Of a stretch of 64,000 bases of DNA, positions 52,633 through 61,751 are shown piece after piece; positions within the stretch are counted from its first letter, which is position 1, and each line of letters starts with the position of its first letter. The DNA is taken from the NCBI RefSeq assembly GCF_001808705.1, contig NZ_KV794260.1, positions 118,556 to 182,555 on the forward strand, written 5' to 3'. This DNA comes from Streptococcus sp. HMSC074B11. GTDB lineage: Bacteria > Bacillota > Bacilli > Lactobacillales > Streptococcaceae. A program made the translations under genes and the position numbers. Under the pieces are notes generated by a model. It was not told the origin of the DNA, searched no databases, and worked only from the letters and a program-made list of their open reading frames with translations.

Positions 52633-53916
52633 TTAGTCTTTGTTTTCGTATGGCAAGATCAAGTTTAGGATGATACCTGTCATAGCTGATAGGGCAGTAC
52701 CTGAAAGGGTAATTGGACCAAGTTTAAGGATTGCTCCACCAAGTCCAAGCACCAACATAGCACTAGCGATGATAAGGTTACGCATTTGTCCGAAGTCAAC
52801 ACGTTCTTTGATCAAGACTTTCAAACCGTTACTTGCGATAACCCCGTAAAGAAGGATAGACATACCACCAAGTACAGCGTTTGGAATTGTTGAAATCAAA
52901 GCAGTAAATTTACCAAGGAAGCTAAGGGCAATCGCAATAAAGGCAGCATTACGGATAACTGAGACAGAAGCGATACGAGTCATACCGATAACCCCTGTAT
53001 TTTCTCCGTAAGTTGTATTGGCTGGTCCACCAAGGAAGGCAGAAACAGAAGTTGCGATACCGTCACCAAGAAGAGTACGGTGAAGACCTGGTTCTTTCAA
53101 GAATTGGCGTCCACAGATTTGACCTAGAACAGTGTGGTCTCCGATATGTTCTGAAATGGTTACGATTGCGATTGGTAAGATGGCAATTGTTTCAGGACCG
53201 AAGTAAAGGTTGTATTGTTTGAAGGCACCACCTGTATTGAACGGTAGGTAGAAACCAGGGATTTCAAACCAGTTTGCTTCAAGAACAGGAGTGAAATCAA
53301 CTAAACCGAGAGCTAGAGCGAAGAGGTAACCACCGATAATGGCAAATAGGAATGGGATGATTCGTAGGAAGCCTTTTCCTTTTGTATTGATAAAGGCAGC
53401 AATCAAGAAAGTAACAACGGCTACAAGAGCGTTTTTCCAATTTCCGTCCGCTACAAGACCAGCGTTGGTAACAGCTGAACTAGCAAGTCCAAGACCGATA
53501 ACGATGATCATAGGACCGATAATGATTGGAGGTAAGAGTTTGTCGATCCACTTTGTACCTGCAAAGCGAACACTTGCAGCAACAAGGACATAGACAAAAC
53601 CTGTAAGAATAACCCCAGTTTGAGCGGCAGATACATCGCCACCCATTTCTTTCATGGCAAGTGACATAGCTGTGATAAAGGCGAAAGAAGACCCCAGATA
53701 AACTGGAACTTTAAAGCCAGTACAAACCATGTAAATGAGTGTTCCTACACCTGATGCAAAAAGGGCAACAGATACAGGCATTCCCAAGATTAAAGGCACC
53801 AAGATAGTAGCACCAAACATGGCGAATACGTGCTGGAAGCTAAGAAGAATTCCCTTTCCAGCTGAAGGACGTTGGTCAACGTCTAAAAGCAAATCAACAG
53901 TTGATTCCTGTTTCAT
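52633..53916 (-). CDS. uraA: Uracil permease
   Basis: The 427-residue nucleobase:cation symporter-2 transporter has about 14 helices. FQHVFAMFGATILVP near the N-terminus and the GGPANTTYGENTGV signature (about residues 293-306) with the substrate Glu are diagnostic of UraA/PyrP. It imports uracil. The ATG at 53916 follows GTGAGG; upstream in-frame codons lie in the terminator region. The leader has a PyrR-type hairpin followed by a terminator, linking it to pyrR at 61 kb. Confidence 0.93.
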   Translation of the reverse strand: MKQESTVDLLLDVDQRPSAGKGILLSFQHVFAMFGATILVPLILGMPVSVALFASGVGTLIYMVCTGFKVPVYLGSSFAFITAMSLAMKEMGGDVSAAQTGVILTGFVYVLVAASVRFAGTKWIDKLLPPIIIGPMIIVIGLGLASSAVTNAGLVADGNWKNALVAVVTFLIAAFINTKGKGFLRIIPFLFAIIGGYLFALALGLVDFTPVLEANWFEIPGFYLPFNTGGAFKQYNLYFGPETIAILPIAIVTISEHIGDHTVLGQICGRQFLKEPGLHRTLLGDGIATSVSAFLGGPANTTYGENTGVIGMTRIASVSVIRNAAFIAIALSFLGKFTALISTIPNAVLGGMSILLYGVIASNGLKVLIKERVDFGQMRNLIIASAMLVLGLGGAILKLGPITLSGTALSAMTGIILNLILPYENKD

Positions 53917-53937
53917 ATTAACCTCACTTTTGGGCAT

Positions 53938-54062
53938 CAAAAAAGAGCCCATTATTTTATAGCAATAGGCTCCCAGAGTAAGACCTCTCTAAAACAAGCT
54001 TTCTTCATCAAGTTTTAAAGAGTTTTATATAGATCTGCGCCTTCGTCACCTCACGGGATGAC
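53938..54062 (-). promoter_or_regulatory. PyrR-type attenuator upstream of uraA
   Basis: Read on the minus strand: GTCATCCCGTGAGGTGAC (54062-54045) is a hairpin with the PyrR-binding loop TCCCGTGAGG, an antiterminator region follows, then the terminator GAGCCTATT/AATGGGCTC with a T-run (53972-53938). UMP- or UTP-bound PyrR should favour termination. Confidence 0.85.
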
Positions 54063-54084
54063 ATTAAAAACCTTTGCTTAGGAT

Positions 54085-54122
54085 AGTATAGCAGAAAAAA
54101 ATGATTTTGTAAATCATTTTTT
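54085..54122 (-). promoter_or_regulatory. uraA promoter overlapping the rsmG terminator
   Basis: TTTACA (54113-54108), a 17-bp spacer and TATACT (54090-54085) with a TG extension. The -35 lies in the loop and arm of the hairpin AAAAAATGATTT/AAATCATTTTTT (54096-54122), which should terminate rsmG transcripts. Confidence 0.75.
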
Positions 54123-54178
54123 CCCGAGCTTTGAAATGAGAGAGCGAGGTATGAGTTTGCAGATTCTTTTATATCTTT

Positions 54179-54892
54179 CTAAAGCGGACGTTTGTTAGGC
54201 ATGCCAGCCTTACGTGGATATTTGTTTGGAGTTTCCTTTTTCTTCTCAACAATAGTAATGTAGCGAGGGTCTCCGTTAGGAAGTGTGTAACTGAGATTTT
54301 CTTCAACCTTACTAAAGAGAAGATTGAGGGCATTTTTAGCTTCAGTTAATTCCTCAGGTGCATTGCTAGCCTTGAGTGCAAGCAATTTTCCACCAACTTT
54401 TAAGTAGGGGATAGTCAACTCGGACAAGACCTGCATACGGGCAACAGCACGAGCTGTAACAATATCAAACTGAGCACGGAAGTTCTTATCTTGGGCGAAG
54501 TCTTCGGCACGTCCATGATAGAAGTGAACATTTTCTAAACCTAGTTCTTGGGCTAATAGATTCAGAAAGTTGATTCGTTTATTGAGAGAGTCAATAATGG
54601 TTACATCTAGATGAGGAAAGAGGATCTTCATAGGAAGGCTAGGAAATCCTGCTCCAGCACCGATATCTAAGAGTTTAATAGGCTGGTTTTCAATCAATCC
54701 CTGTGTAATAGGAGCGATGGAATCATAGAAGTGTTTGAGATAGACTTCTTCTTTTTCTGTAATAGCAGTCAGGTTGATTTTTTCATTCCATTCAACCAAG
54801 AGTTCAAAATAACGCTCAAATTGAACTTTTTGCTGGTCAGAAAGATGGATATTTTGTTCAGCTAGCAGTTGATAAAATGTTTCTGGTTTCAT
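54179..54892 (-). CDS. rsmG: 16S rRNA (guanine527-N7)-methyltransferase RsmG
   Basis: The 237-residue length is standard. The SAM-binding motif [17 protein letters not shown] (about residues 69-85) and VTARAVA (about 146) are typical. It methylates G527 of 16S rRNA; loss gives low-level streptomycin resistance in many bacteria. The Lys/Arg/Pro-rich end ([13 protein letters not shown]) is conserved in RsmG. The ATG at 54892 follows AAGGAAAC; the upstream in-frame codon at 54916 is weaker. Confidence 0.95.
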   Translation of the reverse strand: MKPETFYQLLAEQNIHLSDQQKVQFERYFELLVEWNEKINLTAITEKEEVYLKHFYDSIAPITQGLIENQPIKLLDIGAGAGFPSLPMKILFPHLDVTIIDSLNKRINFLNLLAQELGLENVHFYHGRAEDFAQDKNFRAQFDIVTARAVARMQVLSELTIPYLKVGGKLLALKASNAPEELTEAKNALNLLFSKVEENLSYTLPNGDPRYITIVEKKKETPNKYPRKAGMPNKRPL

Positions 54893-54983
54893 AGTAGTTT
54901 CCTTCTTTAGTATCATCTTATTTTACCACAAAAAGATGGAAATTTGATATACTGGTACTAATCTAAAAGAAGAAAGGTATTAT

Positions 54984-55547
54984 ATGATGACTTGGATTAT
55001 TCTTGGAGTTCTTGCTCTTATTGTTATTTTCGTAATTGTTAGTTATAACGGTTTAGTTAAAAATCGTATGCAAACTAAGGAGGCATGGAGTCAGATTGAT
55101 GTTCAGTTGAAACGTCGTAACGATCTCTTGCCAAACTTGATTGAGACCGTGAAGGGATATGCAAAGTATGAAGGTTCAACGCTTGAAAAAGTTGCAGAAC
55201 TTCGTAATCAAGTAGCCGCAGCAACTTCACCAGCAGAAGCTATGAAGGCTAGTGATGCTCTTACACGCCAGGTTTCAGGTATTTTTGCCGTTGCAGAAAA
55301 TTATCCAGACCTAAAAGCGAGTGTCAACTTTGCACAATTGCAAGAAGAGCTGACCAATACTGAAAATAAAATTTCTTACTCTCGCCAACTCTACAATAGT
55401 GTTGTTAGTAACTATAATGTTAAATTGGAGACTTTCCCAAGTAATCTAGTTGCAGGACTTTTTGGTTTTAAAGTCGCTGATTTCCTTCAAACTCCTGAAG
55501 AGGAAAAGGCAGTACCTAAAGTCGATTTTAGTGGTTTAGGTGACTAG
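54984..55547 (+). CDS. lemA: LemA family protein
   Basis: The 187-residue protein has an N-terminal membrane helix (about residues 2-22) and a helical-bundle domain with the signature [39 protein letters not shown]. LemA proteins are commonly paired with HtpX; their role is unclear, perhaps as a membrane scaffold. A TATACT -10 (about 54946-54951) lies upstream. One base separates its stop from htpX. Confidence 0.92.
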   Translation: MMTWIILGVLALIVIFVIVSYNGLVKNRMQTKEAWSQIDVQLKRRNDLLPNLIETVKGYAKYEGSTLEKVAELRNQVAAATSPAEAMKASDALTRQVSGIFAVAENYPDLKASVNFAQLQEELTNTENKISYSRQLYNSVVSNYNVKLETFPSNLVAGLFGFKVADFLQTPEEEKAVPKVDFSGLGD

Positions 55548-55548
55548 G

Positions 55549-56448
55549 ATGTTGTATGATCAAATCGCGAGTAATAAGCGAAGAACTTGGATTTTACTAC
55601 TAGTATTCTTTTTACTTTTGGCTTTGGTTGGATATGCAGTTGGTTACCTCTTTATGCGGTCTGGTCTTAGTGGCTTAGTTATCGCTCTGATTATCGGCTT
55701 TATCTATGCCTTGTCCATGATTTTTCAATCAACAGAGATAGTTATGAGCATGAATGGTGCGCGTGAGGTGAATGAGCAGACGGCACCAACCCTCTATCAT
55801 GTTGTGGAAGATATGGCTATGGTGGCGCAAATCCCCATGCCACGTGTCTTCATCATCGATGATGCTAGCTTGAATGCCTTTGCAACAGGCTCAAATCCCC
55901 AAAATGCAGCTGTAGCAGCAACTTCAGGACTCTTAGCGGTTATGAATCGTGAAGAGTTAGAAGCGGTTATAGGCCATGAAGTCAGTCACATTCGTAACTA
56001 TGATATTCGTATTTCTACTATCGCGGTTGCCCTTGCCAGTGCCATTACGCTTTTATCAAGTATGGCTGGACGCATGATGTGGTGGGGTGGTGCAGGCCGT
56101 GGTCGTAGAAGTGATGACCGTGATAGTGGTGGACTTGAAATTATTATGCTAGTTGTTTCCCTCCTAGCACTTGTTTTGGCTCCCCTAGCAGCAACTTTGG
56201 TACAACTAGCCATCTCTCGTCAACGAGAATTTTTAGCAGATGCTTCCAGTGTAGAGTTGACTCGTAATCCTCAAGGGATGATTAATGCTCTACGTAAGTT
56301 GGACAATAGTAAACCCATGAGCCGTCATGTAGATGATGCTAGCAGTGCACTTTACATCAACGATCCTCAAAAACGAGGTGGGTTACAAAAACTCTTCTAT
56401 ACCCATCCGCCAATCTCAGAACGGATTGAGCGTTTGAAACATATGTAA
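55549..56448 (+). CDS. htpX: Membrane zinc metalloprotease HtpX
   Basis: The 299-residue M48 protease has two N-terminal helices (about 16-36 and 40-60), the zinc motif HEVSH (about residue 143), two more helices (about 160-178 and 200-220) and the third ligand Glu in REFLADASS. It degrades misfolded membrane proteins. The start at 55549 gives [10 protein letters not shown]; upstream codons overlap lemA. A second, decayed copy of its 3' end lies at 57285-57332. Confidence 0.94.
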   Translation: MLYDQIASNKRRTWILLLVFFLLLALVGYAVGYLFMRSGLSGLVIALIIGFIYALSMIFQSTEIVMSMNGAREVNEQTAPTLYHVVEDMAMVAQIPMPRVFIIDDASLNAFATGSNPQNAAVAATSGLLAVMNREELEAVIGHEVSHIRNYDIRISTIAVALASAITLLSSMAGRMMWWGGAGRGRRSDDRDSGGLEIIMLVVSLLALVLAPLAATLVQLAISRQREFLADASSVELTRNPQGMINALRKLDNSKPMSRHVDDASSALYINDPQKRGGLQKLFYTHPPISERIERLKHM

Positions 56449-56451
56449 AAG

Positions 56452-56478
56452 AATCCAGAGCTTTTCCTCTGGATTTTT
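56452..56478 (+). terminator. Terminator after htpX
   Basis: The perfect 9-bp stem AATCCAGAG/CTCTGGATT with a 6-nt loop and T-run. Confidence 0.92.
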
Positions 56479-56558
56479 GCATCTATAACCTCACTTGTGA
56501 CTTGTCCTCTCAAAAAAAGTAGTATAATATATGTAATTAAATACTAGTGAGGTGAATC

Positions 56559-57155
56559 ATGTATAAGCGTTGGATGACCTTTTTCTTGATTTTAATTTTC
56601 ATTCCAATACATTTGAGTATAGCTGATAAAGTCATGCGGACAAATTCATTAGCCCTCTCAATCATTTTTACACTTGTTGAGCTTGCAATATTTTTTTATG
56701 TAGGAAGAAAGTATGACCTATTTCACATTCGAAAAATCTGCCTAAAAGATATTCTGAAATGGCTTCTATCCTACGCCTTGCTCTTCCTGTTTTATATATT
56801 TGTCAATTTTTTTGGACCTACTCAATCAGATACAACTCAAGTGGTGAAAAGTTTATCACTTTCATTGCCTGTGCTCTTTCTAGATCTCTGTATTTTGGCA
56901 CCCGTTACGGAAGAAATGTTTATGCGAGGAATGTTACAAGGGACGGTATTTAAGAATACATATATTGGCTTGGTTGCCACATCGGTTCTCTTTGCTTATC
57001 TACATGGACCCGATACGATTCCTAGTTTTATCACCTATTTAGGTATGGGGTTGGCATTTGGTATAAGGTATAAGACTTCCGACAATCTTTGGAATTCCAT
57101 TCTCTTGCATGCCCTCAATAATCTAGTTGCATTTTGCTTTATGTATTTGATATAA
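56559..57155 (+). CDS. CPBP-family intramembrane metalloprotease
   Basis: The 198-residue protein has about six helices, with EEMFMRG (about residues 114-120) and FAYLHG (about 145-150) as the EExxxR and FxxxH motifs and a later HALNN. It is AT-rich. It is flanked on the left by htpX and on the right by a fragment resembling the htpX end, suggesting that it arrived through recombination at htpX. Function unknown; immunity or stress roles are possible. Confidence 0.86.
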   Translation: MYKRWMTFFLILIFIPIHLSIADKVMRTNSLALSIIFTLVELAIFFYVGRKYDLFHIRKICLKDILKWLLSYALLFLFYIFVNFFGPTQSDTTQVVKSLSLSLPVLFLDLCILAPVTEEMFMRGMLQGTVFKNTYIGLVATSVLFAYLHGPDTIPSFITYLGMGLAFGIRYKTSDNLWNSILLHALNNLVAFCFMYLI

Positions 57156-57284
57156 TCGACAAATTAGAATGCTTTGATTTTTAAACAGAGGTAAAAAATT
57201 ATTTATCTTATACAACCGAAATAATAGTCAGTAATGAGCTGGCTAGTAGAGTATGTAGCAGAACCTTCTAAAGCAAGCCTCCTG

Positions 57285-57332
57285 AAAAACTCTTCTATCC
57301 TAACCCCTTATGAACGTTTGCAACATATGTAG
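57285..57332 (+). pseudogene. Decayed copy of the htpX 3' end
   Basis: AAAAACTCTTCTAT and then GAACGTTTGCAACATATGTAG resemble the end of htpX (AAAAACTCTTCTAT at about 56387-56400 and GAGCGTTTGAAACATATGTAA at 56428-56448), with about 12 bases missing between the blocks. In the frame shown it reads KLFYPNPL and stops. Confidence 0.6.
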
Positions 57333-57341
57333 AAAGAGAGA

Positions 57342-57512
57342 GTGGGACAGAAATCGGTAATTCGTTAGAATTCGATTTCGTCGTCCCAACTCCGCACAGT
57401 TGAGTAGGGCTGTAAAAGCTGATGAAATCAGCGTAGTAGAGCCCACTCAACCACTGCGTCTTGCTCGACAATCCAAAGACAATTGAGAGGCTAGGACTTT
57501 TGTCCCAGCCTC
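57342..57512. repeat. Structured intergenic repeat, copy 3
   Basis: The first hairpin GTGGGAC/GTCCCA with GAAATCG/CGATTTC and AATTC/GAATT matches copy 1 at 7996 with paired changes. The second is GTTGAGT-GGGCT/AGCCC-ACTCAAC with inner GCTGAT/ATCAGC. A closing hairpin GAGGCT-GGAC/GTCC-AGCCTC (57487-57512) lies just past the 3' end of the ABC-F gene. The rest of the 57156-57528 gap holds the htpX relic. Confidence 0.78.
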
Positions 57513-57528
57513 TTGCTATTTTTTACAT

Positions 57529-59055
57529 TTATAAATCTTGTAAATCAACGACTTCCAAACCATGTTCTGTCAAACGATAGATATTCGTACAGACTTCTTT
57601 TAAGAAACGTCGATCATGCGAAACAGTAACCAGACCACCGGGATAATTGGCAAAGAGTTTTCTGATTTCTGGTTGAGAAGTTGGAGAAAAATTTCGTGTG
57701 GGTTCATCCAGAAGGAGAAAGTTTGGTTTTCGCAGCACTAAATTCAAAAGAAGGAGTTTACCTTGTTGACCACCAGATAAGGAGTGGATATGGTGGTGCA
57801 TCTCTGGATAGCTGAAGTTGAGACTAGCTAAGTTAGATTGGATTTTCTGTAATTCCTCTTTGTGTCCAGTTTGGCTAAGAAATTCTACTGTAGATAGATC
57901 CAAATTCAATGTTTCTTGGTAATCTTGTGGCATAAATCCAAGCGAAATCTCTCTTTTGTCGCTTAGTAGTTGCTGCAACTTGGCTAACAGAGTTGATTTT
58001 CCAACACCATTTGGCCCGATGATGCCGATTTTTTCTTGACCACGGATAGTTAATTGTAGCCCTTGAGCTAAAACACGCTCACCAATGGATAAAGTCTCAT
58101 TTTCTAGTCGAAGTAAGACTTTAGAAGCCGCTAATGGCTCTATATCTGAAAAGAAGAGTTGGATTTGTTCCTCTTCAAGTGGCTTTTGGGTCATGGACTG
58201 AGCTGCTTTTTCGTAGCGTTTTTCTTGAGAGAGAACAGTTTTCATCTTTTTAGCCAATAGGCGTCCAGCAACATCATTTTTAGTGTTTCGCAAGGCATTT
58301 TCTACATTTTGCTTAACTCGGCGATGTTTTTCCATGGTTTTGTCATAGGCTCTCTGGTCGTTAGCAGCTTGCTGACTTTGTCTGGCAAAATTAGCCTTTC
58401 TCTGCTCGCTATAGCGATCATAGTCTAAATGCTCGACTAGCGTTTCTGCTTCTTTCCGATGCTTGACCAGTCGCAAGTGGACAATAGTATCAGCCGTATG
58501 AGAAAGAAAGTCTTCATCATGAGAAATAAAAATAACGGTCTGCCGAATCTTCTGAATCTGACCTTTTAGCCAATCAACCGTCTCAAGGTCTAGGTCATTT
58601 GAAGGTTCATCTAAAAATAGAATCTCAAAAGGTTTTGCTAACTCATGGATGAGCTGAATTTTCAAAGCTTCGCCTCCCGAGAGACTCCCAATTTCTTGGT
58701 CACTAGCAAAACGACTGCTATCAAAATGCAATTCATCAGCTAAACGGTAGAGAATGCTGAAGTCCAAATCAGCAGACTCTAAAAAGAAGTAGTCCTGTAG
58801 AGATTTTTTCTTCAGTTCTTCAGGGAGGTGTTGGGGAATGTAGGCCAGGGACTGAAGGTCAGACTGGATTTCTCCCCTGATAGTGAAATCAGCTAATCTT
58901 TCTCCCATTAAAGTTCGAAGTAAGGTTGATTTGCCATTTCCTTCTTCACCAATAATAGCAACCTTCTCCCCGTCTTGGATAGTCATGGTTAGGTCAGATA
59001 CAAGATCTCGTAGATCTTTGTTTTGTGTGATGGTTAGATGATTGATTTTTATCAT
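57529..59055 (-). CDS. ABC-F protein, Lsa/Vga-like antibiotic-resistance subgroup candidate
   Basis: The 508-residue protein has two ATPase domains and no membrane region: Walker A GEEGNGKST and GPNGVGKST, signatures LSGGEALKIQL and LSGGQQGKLLL, Walker B FLDEPSNDLD and LLDEPTRNFSP, joined by a basic helical linker (about residues 195-285). DEPTRNFSP in the second domain is a mark of Lsa-type ABC-F proteins, which displace lincosamides, streptogramins A and pleuromutilins from ribosomes (family knowledge). Whether it confers resistance is unknown. The ATG at 59055 follows AAAGGGC. The leader carries an upstream ORF and terminators. Confidence 0.85.
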   Translation of the reverse strand: MIKINHLTITQNKDLRDLVSDLTMTIQDGEKVAIIGEEGNGKSTLLRTLMGERLADFTIRGEIQSDLQSLAYIPQHLPEELKKKSLQDYFFLESADLDFSILYRLADELHFDSSRFASDQEIGSLSGGEALKIQLIHELAKPFEILFLDEPSNDLDLETVDWLKGQIQKIRQTVIFISHDEDFLSHTADTIVHLRLVKHRKEAETLVEHLDYDRYSEQRKANFARQSQQAANDQRAYDKTMEKHRRVKQNVENALRNTKNDVAGRLLAKKMKTVLSQEKRYEKAAQSMTQKPLEEEQIQLFFSDIEPLAASKVLLRLENETLSIGERVLAQGLQLTIRGQEKIGIIGPNGVGKSTLLAKLQQLLSDKREISLGFMPQDYQETLNLDLSTVEFLSQTGHKEELQKIQSNLASLNFSYPEMHHHIHSLSGGQQGKLLLLNLVLRKPNFLLLDEPTRNFSPTSQPEIRKLFANYPGGLVTVSHDRRFLKEVCTNIYRLTEHGLEVVDLQDL

Positions 59056-59091
59056 TTTGTTGCCCTTTCTAGAATGTCTATATTGCATAAC

Positions 59092-59118
59092 AAAAAGCTC
59101 TACTTTACCTAGTAGAGC
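59092..59118 (-). terminator. Leader terminator of the ABC-F gene
   Basis: On the minus strand GCTCTACT, a 6-nt loop and AGTAGAGC are followed by five T, 37 nt before the ABC-F ATG. It lies within the transcribed leader, so it should act as an attenuator. Confidence 0.85.
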
Positions 59119-59132
59119 CAATCGTCTATGTC

Positions 59133-59154
59133 AAAAAATCCTCTTTTAAAAGGG
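59133..59154 (-). terminator. Upstream hairpin with T-run in the ABC-F leader
   Basis: On the minus strand CCCTTTTAAAAGAGG is followed by ATTTTTTG. The short stem and long U-run suggest a second, weaker termination or pausing site. Confidence 0.55.
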
Positions 59155-59198
59155 CTGAAAAAGCAGCAGAAAAAAGAGCGCACAAAAAGAGACAGAAA

Positions 59199-59237
59199 CA
59201 AGATCTACTAAATAAAGGTTTTTTATTTGATAGACTT
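59199..59237 (-). promoter_or_regulatory. Hairpin directly after the upstream ORF in the ABC-F leader
   Basis: AAGTCTATCAAATAAA pairs imperfectly with TTTATTTAGTAGATCTT on the minus strand. It begins at the upstream ORF stop codon, where a stalled ribosome would change its folding. Confidence 0.55.
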
Positions 59238-59247
59238 AGTTGTTCAT
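59236..59247 (-). CDS. Three-codon upstream ORF (Met-Asn-Asn) in the ABC-F leader
   Basis: ATG AAC AAC TAA follows GGAGG at 10-nt spacing and lies about 25 nt after the predicted transcription start. ABC-F resistance genes of Listeria and others are known to use very short upstream ORFs on which antibiotic-stalled ribosomes allow readthrough of a leader terminator. Identification here rests on position and the strong ribosome site. Confidence 0.6.
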   Translation of the reverse strand: MNN

Positions 59248-59278
59248 GTCTCCCTTACCTCCGAAAATTATTATGTTT

Positions 59279-59307
59279 ATTTTATACCTTTTGGAACACT
59301 TTGTCAA
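59279..59307 (-). promoter_or_regulatory. Promoter of the ABC-F leader
   Basis: TTGACA (59307-59302), a 17-bp spacer and TAAAAT (59284-59279). The predicted leader is about 215 nt. Confidence 0.82.
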
Positions 59308-59331
59308 AAGAAATGAGAAATTCAAATCTTT

Positions 59332-59661
59332 CTAGAAACCAAAAACAGGTCCATAGAGAGTCAAAACGTGTTTGACTTGATCGTAGTGGAATTTGTCATA
59401 GTTTCGCCAAGCTGTGCGAGCTTCTTCATTGAGTTTAAGGGTGCCAAGTCCAATCAAGAGACTGGTAAGTTGGTAAAATTTCTCCAGATCAATTAAGATA
59501 GAGTTATCTAGTTTCTCTGTCTTTTTAAGTTGTCTGAGTAGCTCGTCAATATTTTGCTGCAAGCGCAGATCATCAGGCAATCCTTGTTTGCAAGTTTGGT
59601 AAGCTTTATTTAACTCGGAAATGAGTTGATAAGCTTCTAAGATTAGTTCTTTGTCTTCCAT
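59332..59661 (-). CDS. Conserved hypothetical helical protein
   Basis: The 109-residue, all-helical soluble protein (ELILEAYQLISELNKAYQTC, DLEKFYQLTSLLIGLGTLKL) has no recognised motif. GGAGGACGC precedes the ATG. It lies upstream of the ABC-F promoter on the same strand. The overall look, with short helical segments and a TLYGPVFGF end, gives no clue to role. It may be co-regulated with its neighbours, but no evidence is visible. Confidence 0.65.
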   Translation of the reverse strand: MEDKELILEAYQLISELNKAYQTCKQGLPDDLRLQQNIDELLRQLKKTEKLDNSILIDLEKFYQLTSLLIGLGTLKLNEEARTAWRNYDKFHYDQVKHVLTLYGPVFGF

Positions 59662-59830
59662 ATGAGCGTCCTCCTTTGCTCATGTATTGATGTCTATAGT
59701 ATAGCACCAAAAACAAAAAATGTCATAGTAAATATATCAAAAAATAGTGAAAAATATTTAAAATGTTTAGATACCTTGTTTGAACTTTTTTCATGGTATA
59801 ATCAAGTGAGTAAATCTTTATGGAGGAAGT

Positions 59831-60373
59831 ATGAAATTAAATATTCAAGAAATTCGTAAGCAGCCTGAAGGTTTGCACTTTGAGCAAACTTTAGACTTAG
59901 CAGCTGACTTGCGTGCCCGTAATCAAGAAATTATAGATGTAAAAGATATTGTTGCTGTAGGAAAAATTCAGTACGAAGACCTTATGTTTTTCCTAGATTA
60001 TCAGTTGTCTTATACAATCGTCTTAGCCTCTAGCCGTAGCATGGAGCCGGTAGAATTGAATGAATCATATCCAGTGACGGAAGTCTTTATGGAAGGTGCT
60101 ACCAATCAACTGGACCAAGAAGTTTTAGATGATGACTTGGTTTTACCAATTGAAAATGGGGAAATTGACCTGGCTGAAAGTGTCTCAGATAATATTTTGC
60201 TCAATATTCCTATCAAAGTCCTAACAGCTGAGGAAGAAGCTGGTCAGGGATTTGTTTCTGGAAATGACTGGCAAATCATGTCCGAGGAAGAGTATCAAGC
60301 CCAACAGGCAGTCAAGAAAGAAGAAAATAGTCCTTTTGCAGGTTTGCAAGGACTGTTTGACGGAGACGAATAG
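59831..60373 (+). CDS. DUF177/YceD family protein
   Basis: The 180-residue acidic protein has the DUF177 core DIVAVGKIQYEDLMFFLDYQLSYTIVLASSRSMEPVELNESY and a PIENGEIDLAESVSDNILLNIPIK segment. YceD in other bacteria is linked to 23S rRNA accumulation and usually precedes rpmF; here it precedes nth instead. GGAGGAAGT lies before the ATG, and the stop abuts the nth start codon. Confidence 0.85.
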   Translation: MKLNIQEIRKQPEGLHFEQTLDLAADLRARNQEIIDVKDIVAVGKIQYEDLMFFLDYQLSYTIVLASSRSMEPVELNESYPVTEVFMEGATNQLDQEVLDDDLVLPIENGEIDLAESVSDNILLNIPIKVLTAEEEAGQGFVSGNDWQIMSEEEYQAQQAVKKEENSPFAGLQGLFDGDE

Positions 60374-61003
60374 ATGGTTTTATCCAAGAAACGTGCCCGT
60401 CATGTCATTGAGGAAATCATTGCTCTTTTTCCTGATGCGAAACCAAGTCTAGATTTTCGTAATCATTTTGAACTTCTGGTTGCTGTTATGCTGTCTGCTC
60501 AGACGACAGATGCGGCAGTCAACAAGGCTACCCCTGGCCTTTTTGCAGCTTTTCCAACCCCACAAACCATGGCAGATGCAAGTGAGAGTGAGATTGCCTC
60601 GTATATTTCTCGCCTAGGCCTTTATCGCAATAAGGCTAAATTCCTCAAAAAATGTGCTCGGCAACTACTGGATGATTTTGACGGTCAAGTCCCTCAGACT
60701 AGGGAAGAATTAGAGAGTTTGGCAGGAGTTGGCCGAAAAACAGCTAACGTAGTTTTGAGCGTAGGCTTCGGAATTCCGGCCTTTGCAGTTGATACTCACG
60801 TAGAGCGAATCTGTAAACACCACGATATTGTAAAAAAATCAGCTACGCCCCTTGAGGTCGAAAAACGTGTCATGGATGTCTTGCCACCAGAAGAGTGGTT
60901 GGCAGCCCATCAGGCTATGATTTACTTTGGTCGTGCGATCTGTCATCCGAAAAATCCAGAATGTGATCACTATCCACAGTTATACGATTTTAGTTCATTA
61001 TAA
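60374..61003 (+). CDS. nth: Endonuclease III (DNA glycosylase/AP lyase)
   Basis: The 209-residue HhH-GPD glycosylase has LVAVMLSAQTTDAAVNK, the helix-hairpin-helix LAGVGRKTANVVL with catalytic Lys (about residue 118) and the catalytic Asp in FAVDTHVERI (about 137). It removes oxidised pyrimidines. The C-terminal iron-sulfur loop keeps two cysteines (CHPKNPEC) but has Tyr and Phe at the positions of the third and fourth, so the cluster is probably absent. Its ATG directly follows the DUF177 stop. Confidence 0.93.
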   Translation: MVLSKKRARHVIEEIIALFPDAKPSLDFRNHFELLVAVMLSAQTTDAAVNKATPGLFAAFPTPQTMADASESEIASYISRLGLYRNKAKFLKKCARQLLDDFDGQVPQTREELESLAGVGRKTANVVLSVGFGIPAFAVDTHVERICKHHDIVKKSATPLEVEKRVMDVLPPEEWLAAHQAMIYFGRAICHPKNPECDHYPQLYDFSSL

Positions 61004-61026
61004 GGCTTCGCATTGAATGTTTTTAC

Positions 61027-61055
61027 TTGCTTTGAAGTATGCTTTGTGATATAGT
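61027..61055 (+). promoter_or_regulatory. pyr operon promoter
   Basis: TTGCTT (61027-61032), a 17-bp spacer and TATAGT (61050-61055) with a TG extension. Confidence 0.75.
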
Positions 61056-61080
61056 AAGGACAATAAAATATTCCTTTAAA

Positions 61081-61734
<654 letters not shown>

Positions 61735-61751
61735 TAGCTAAAGGAGTAGCC

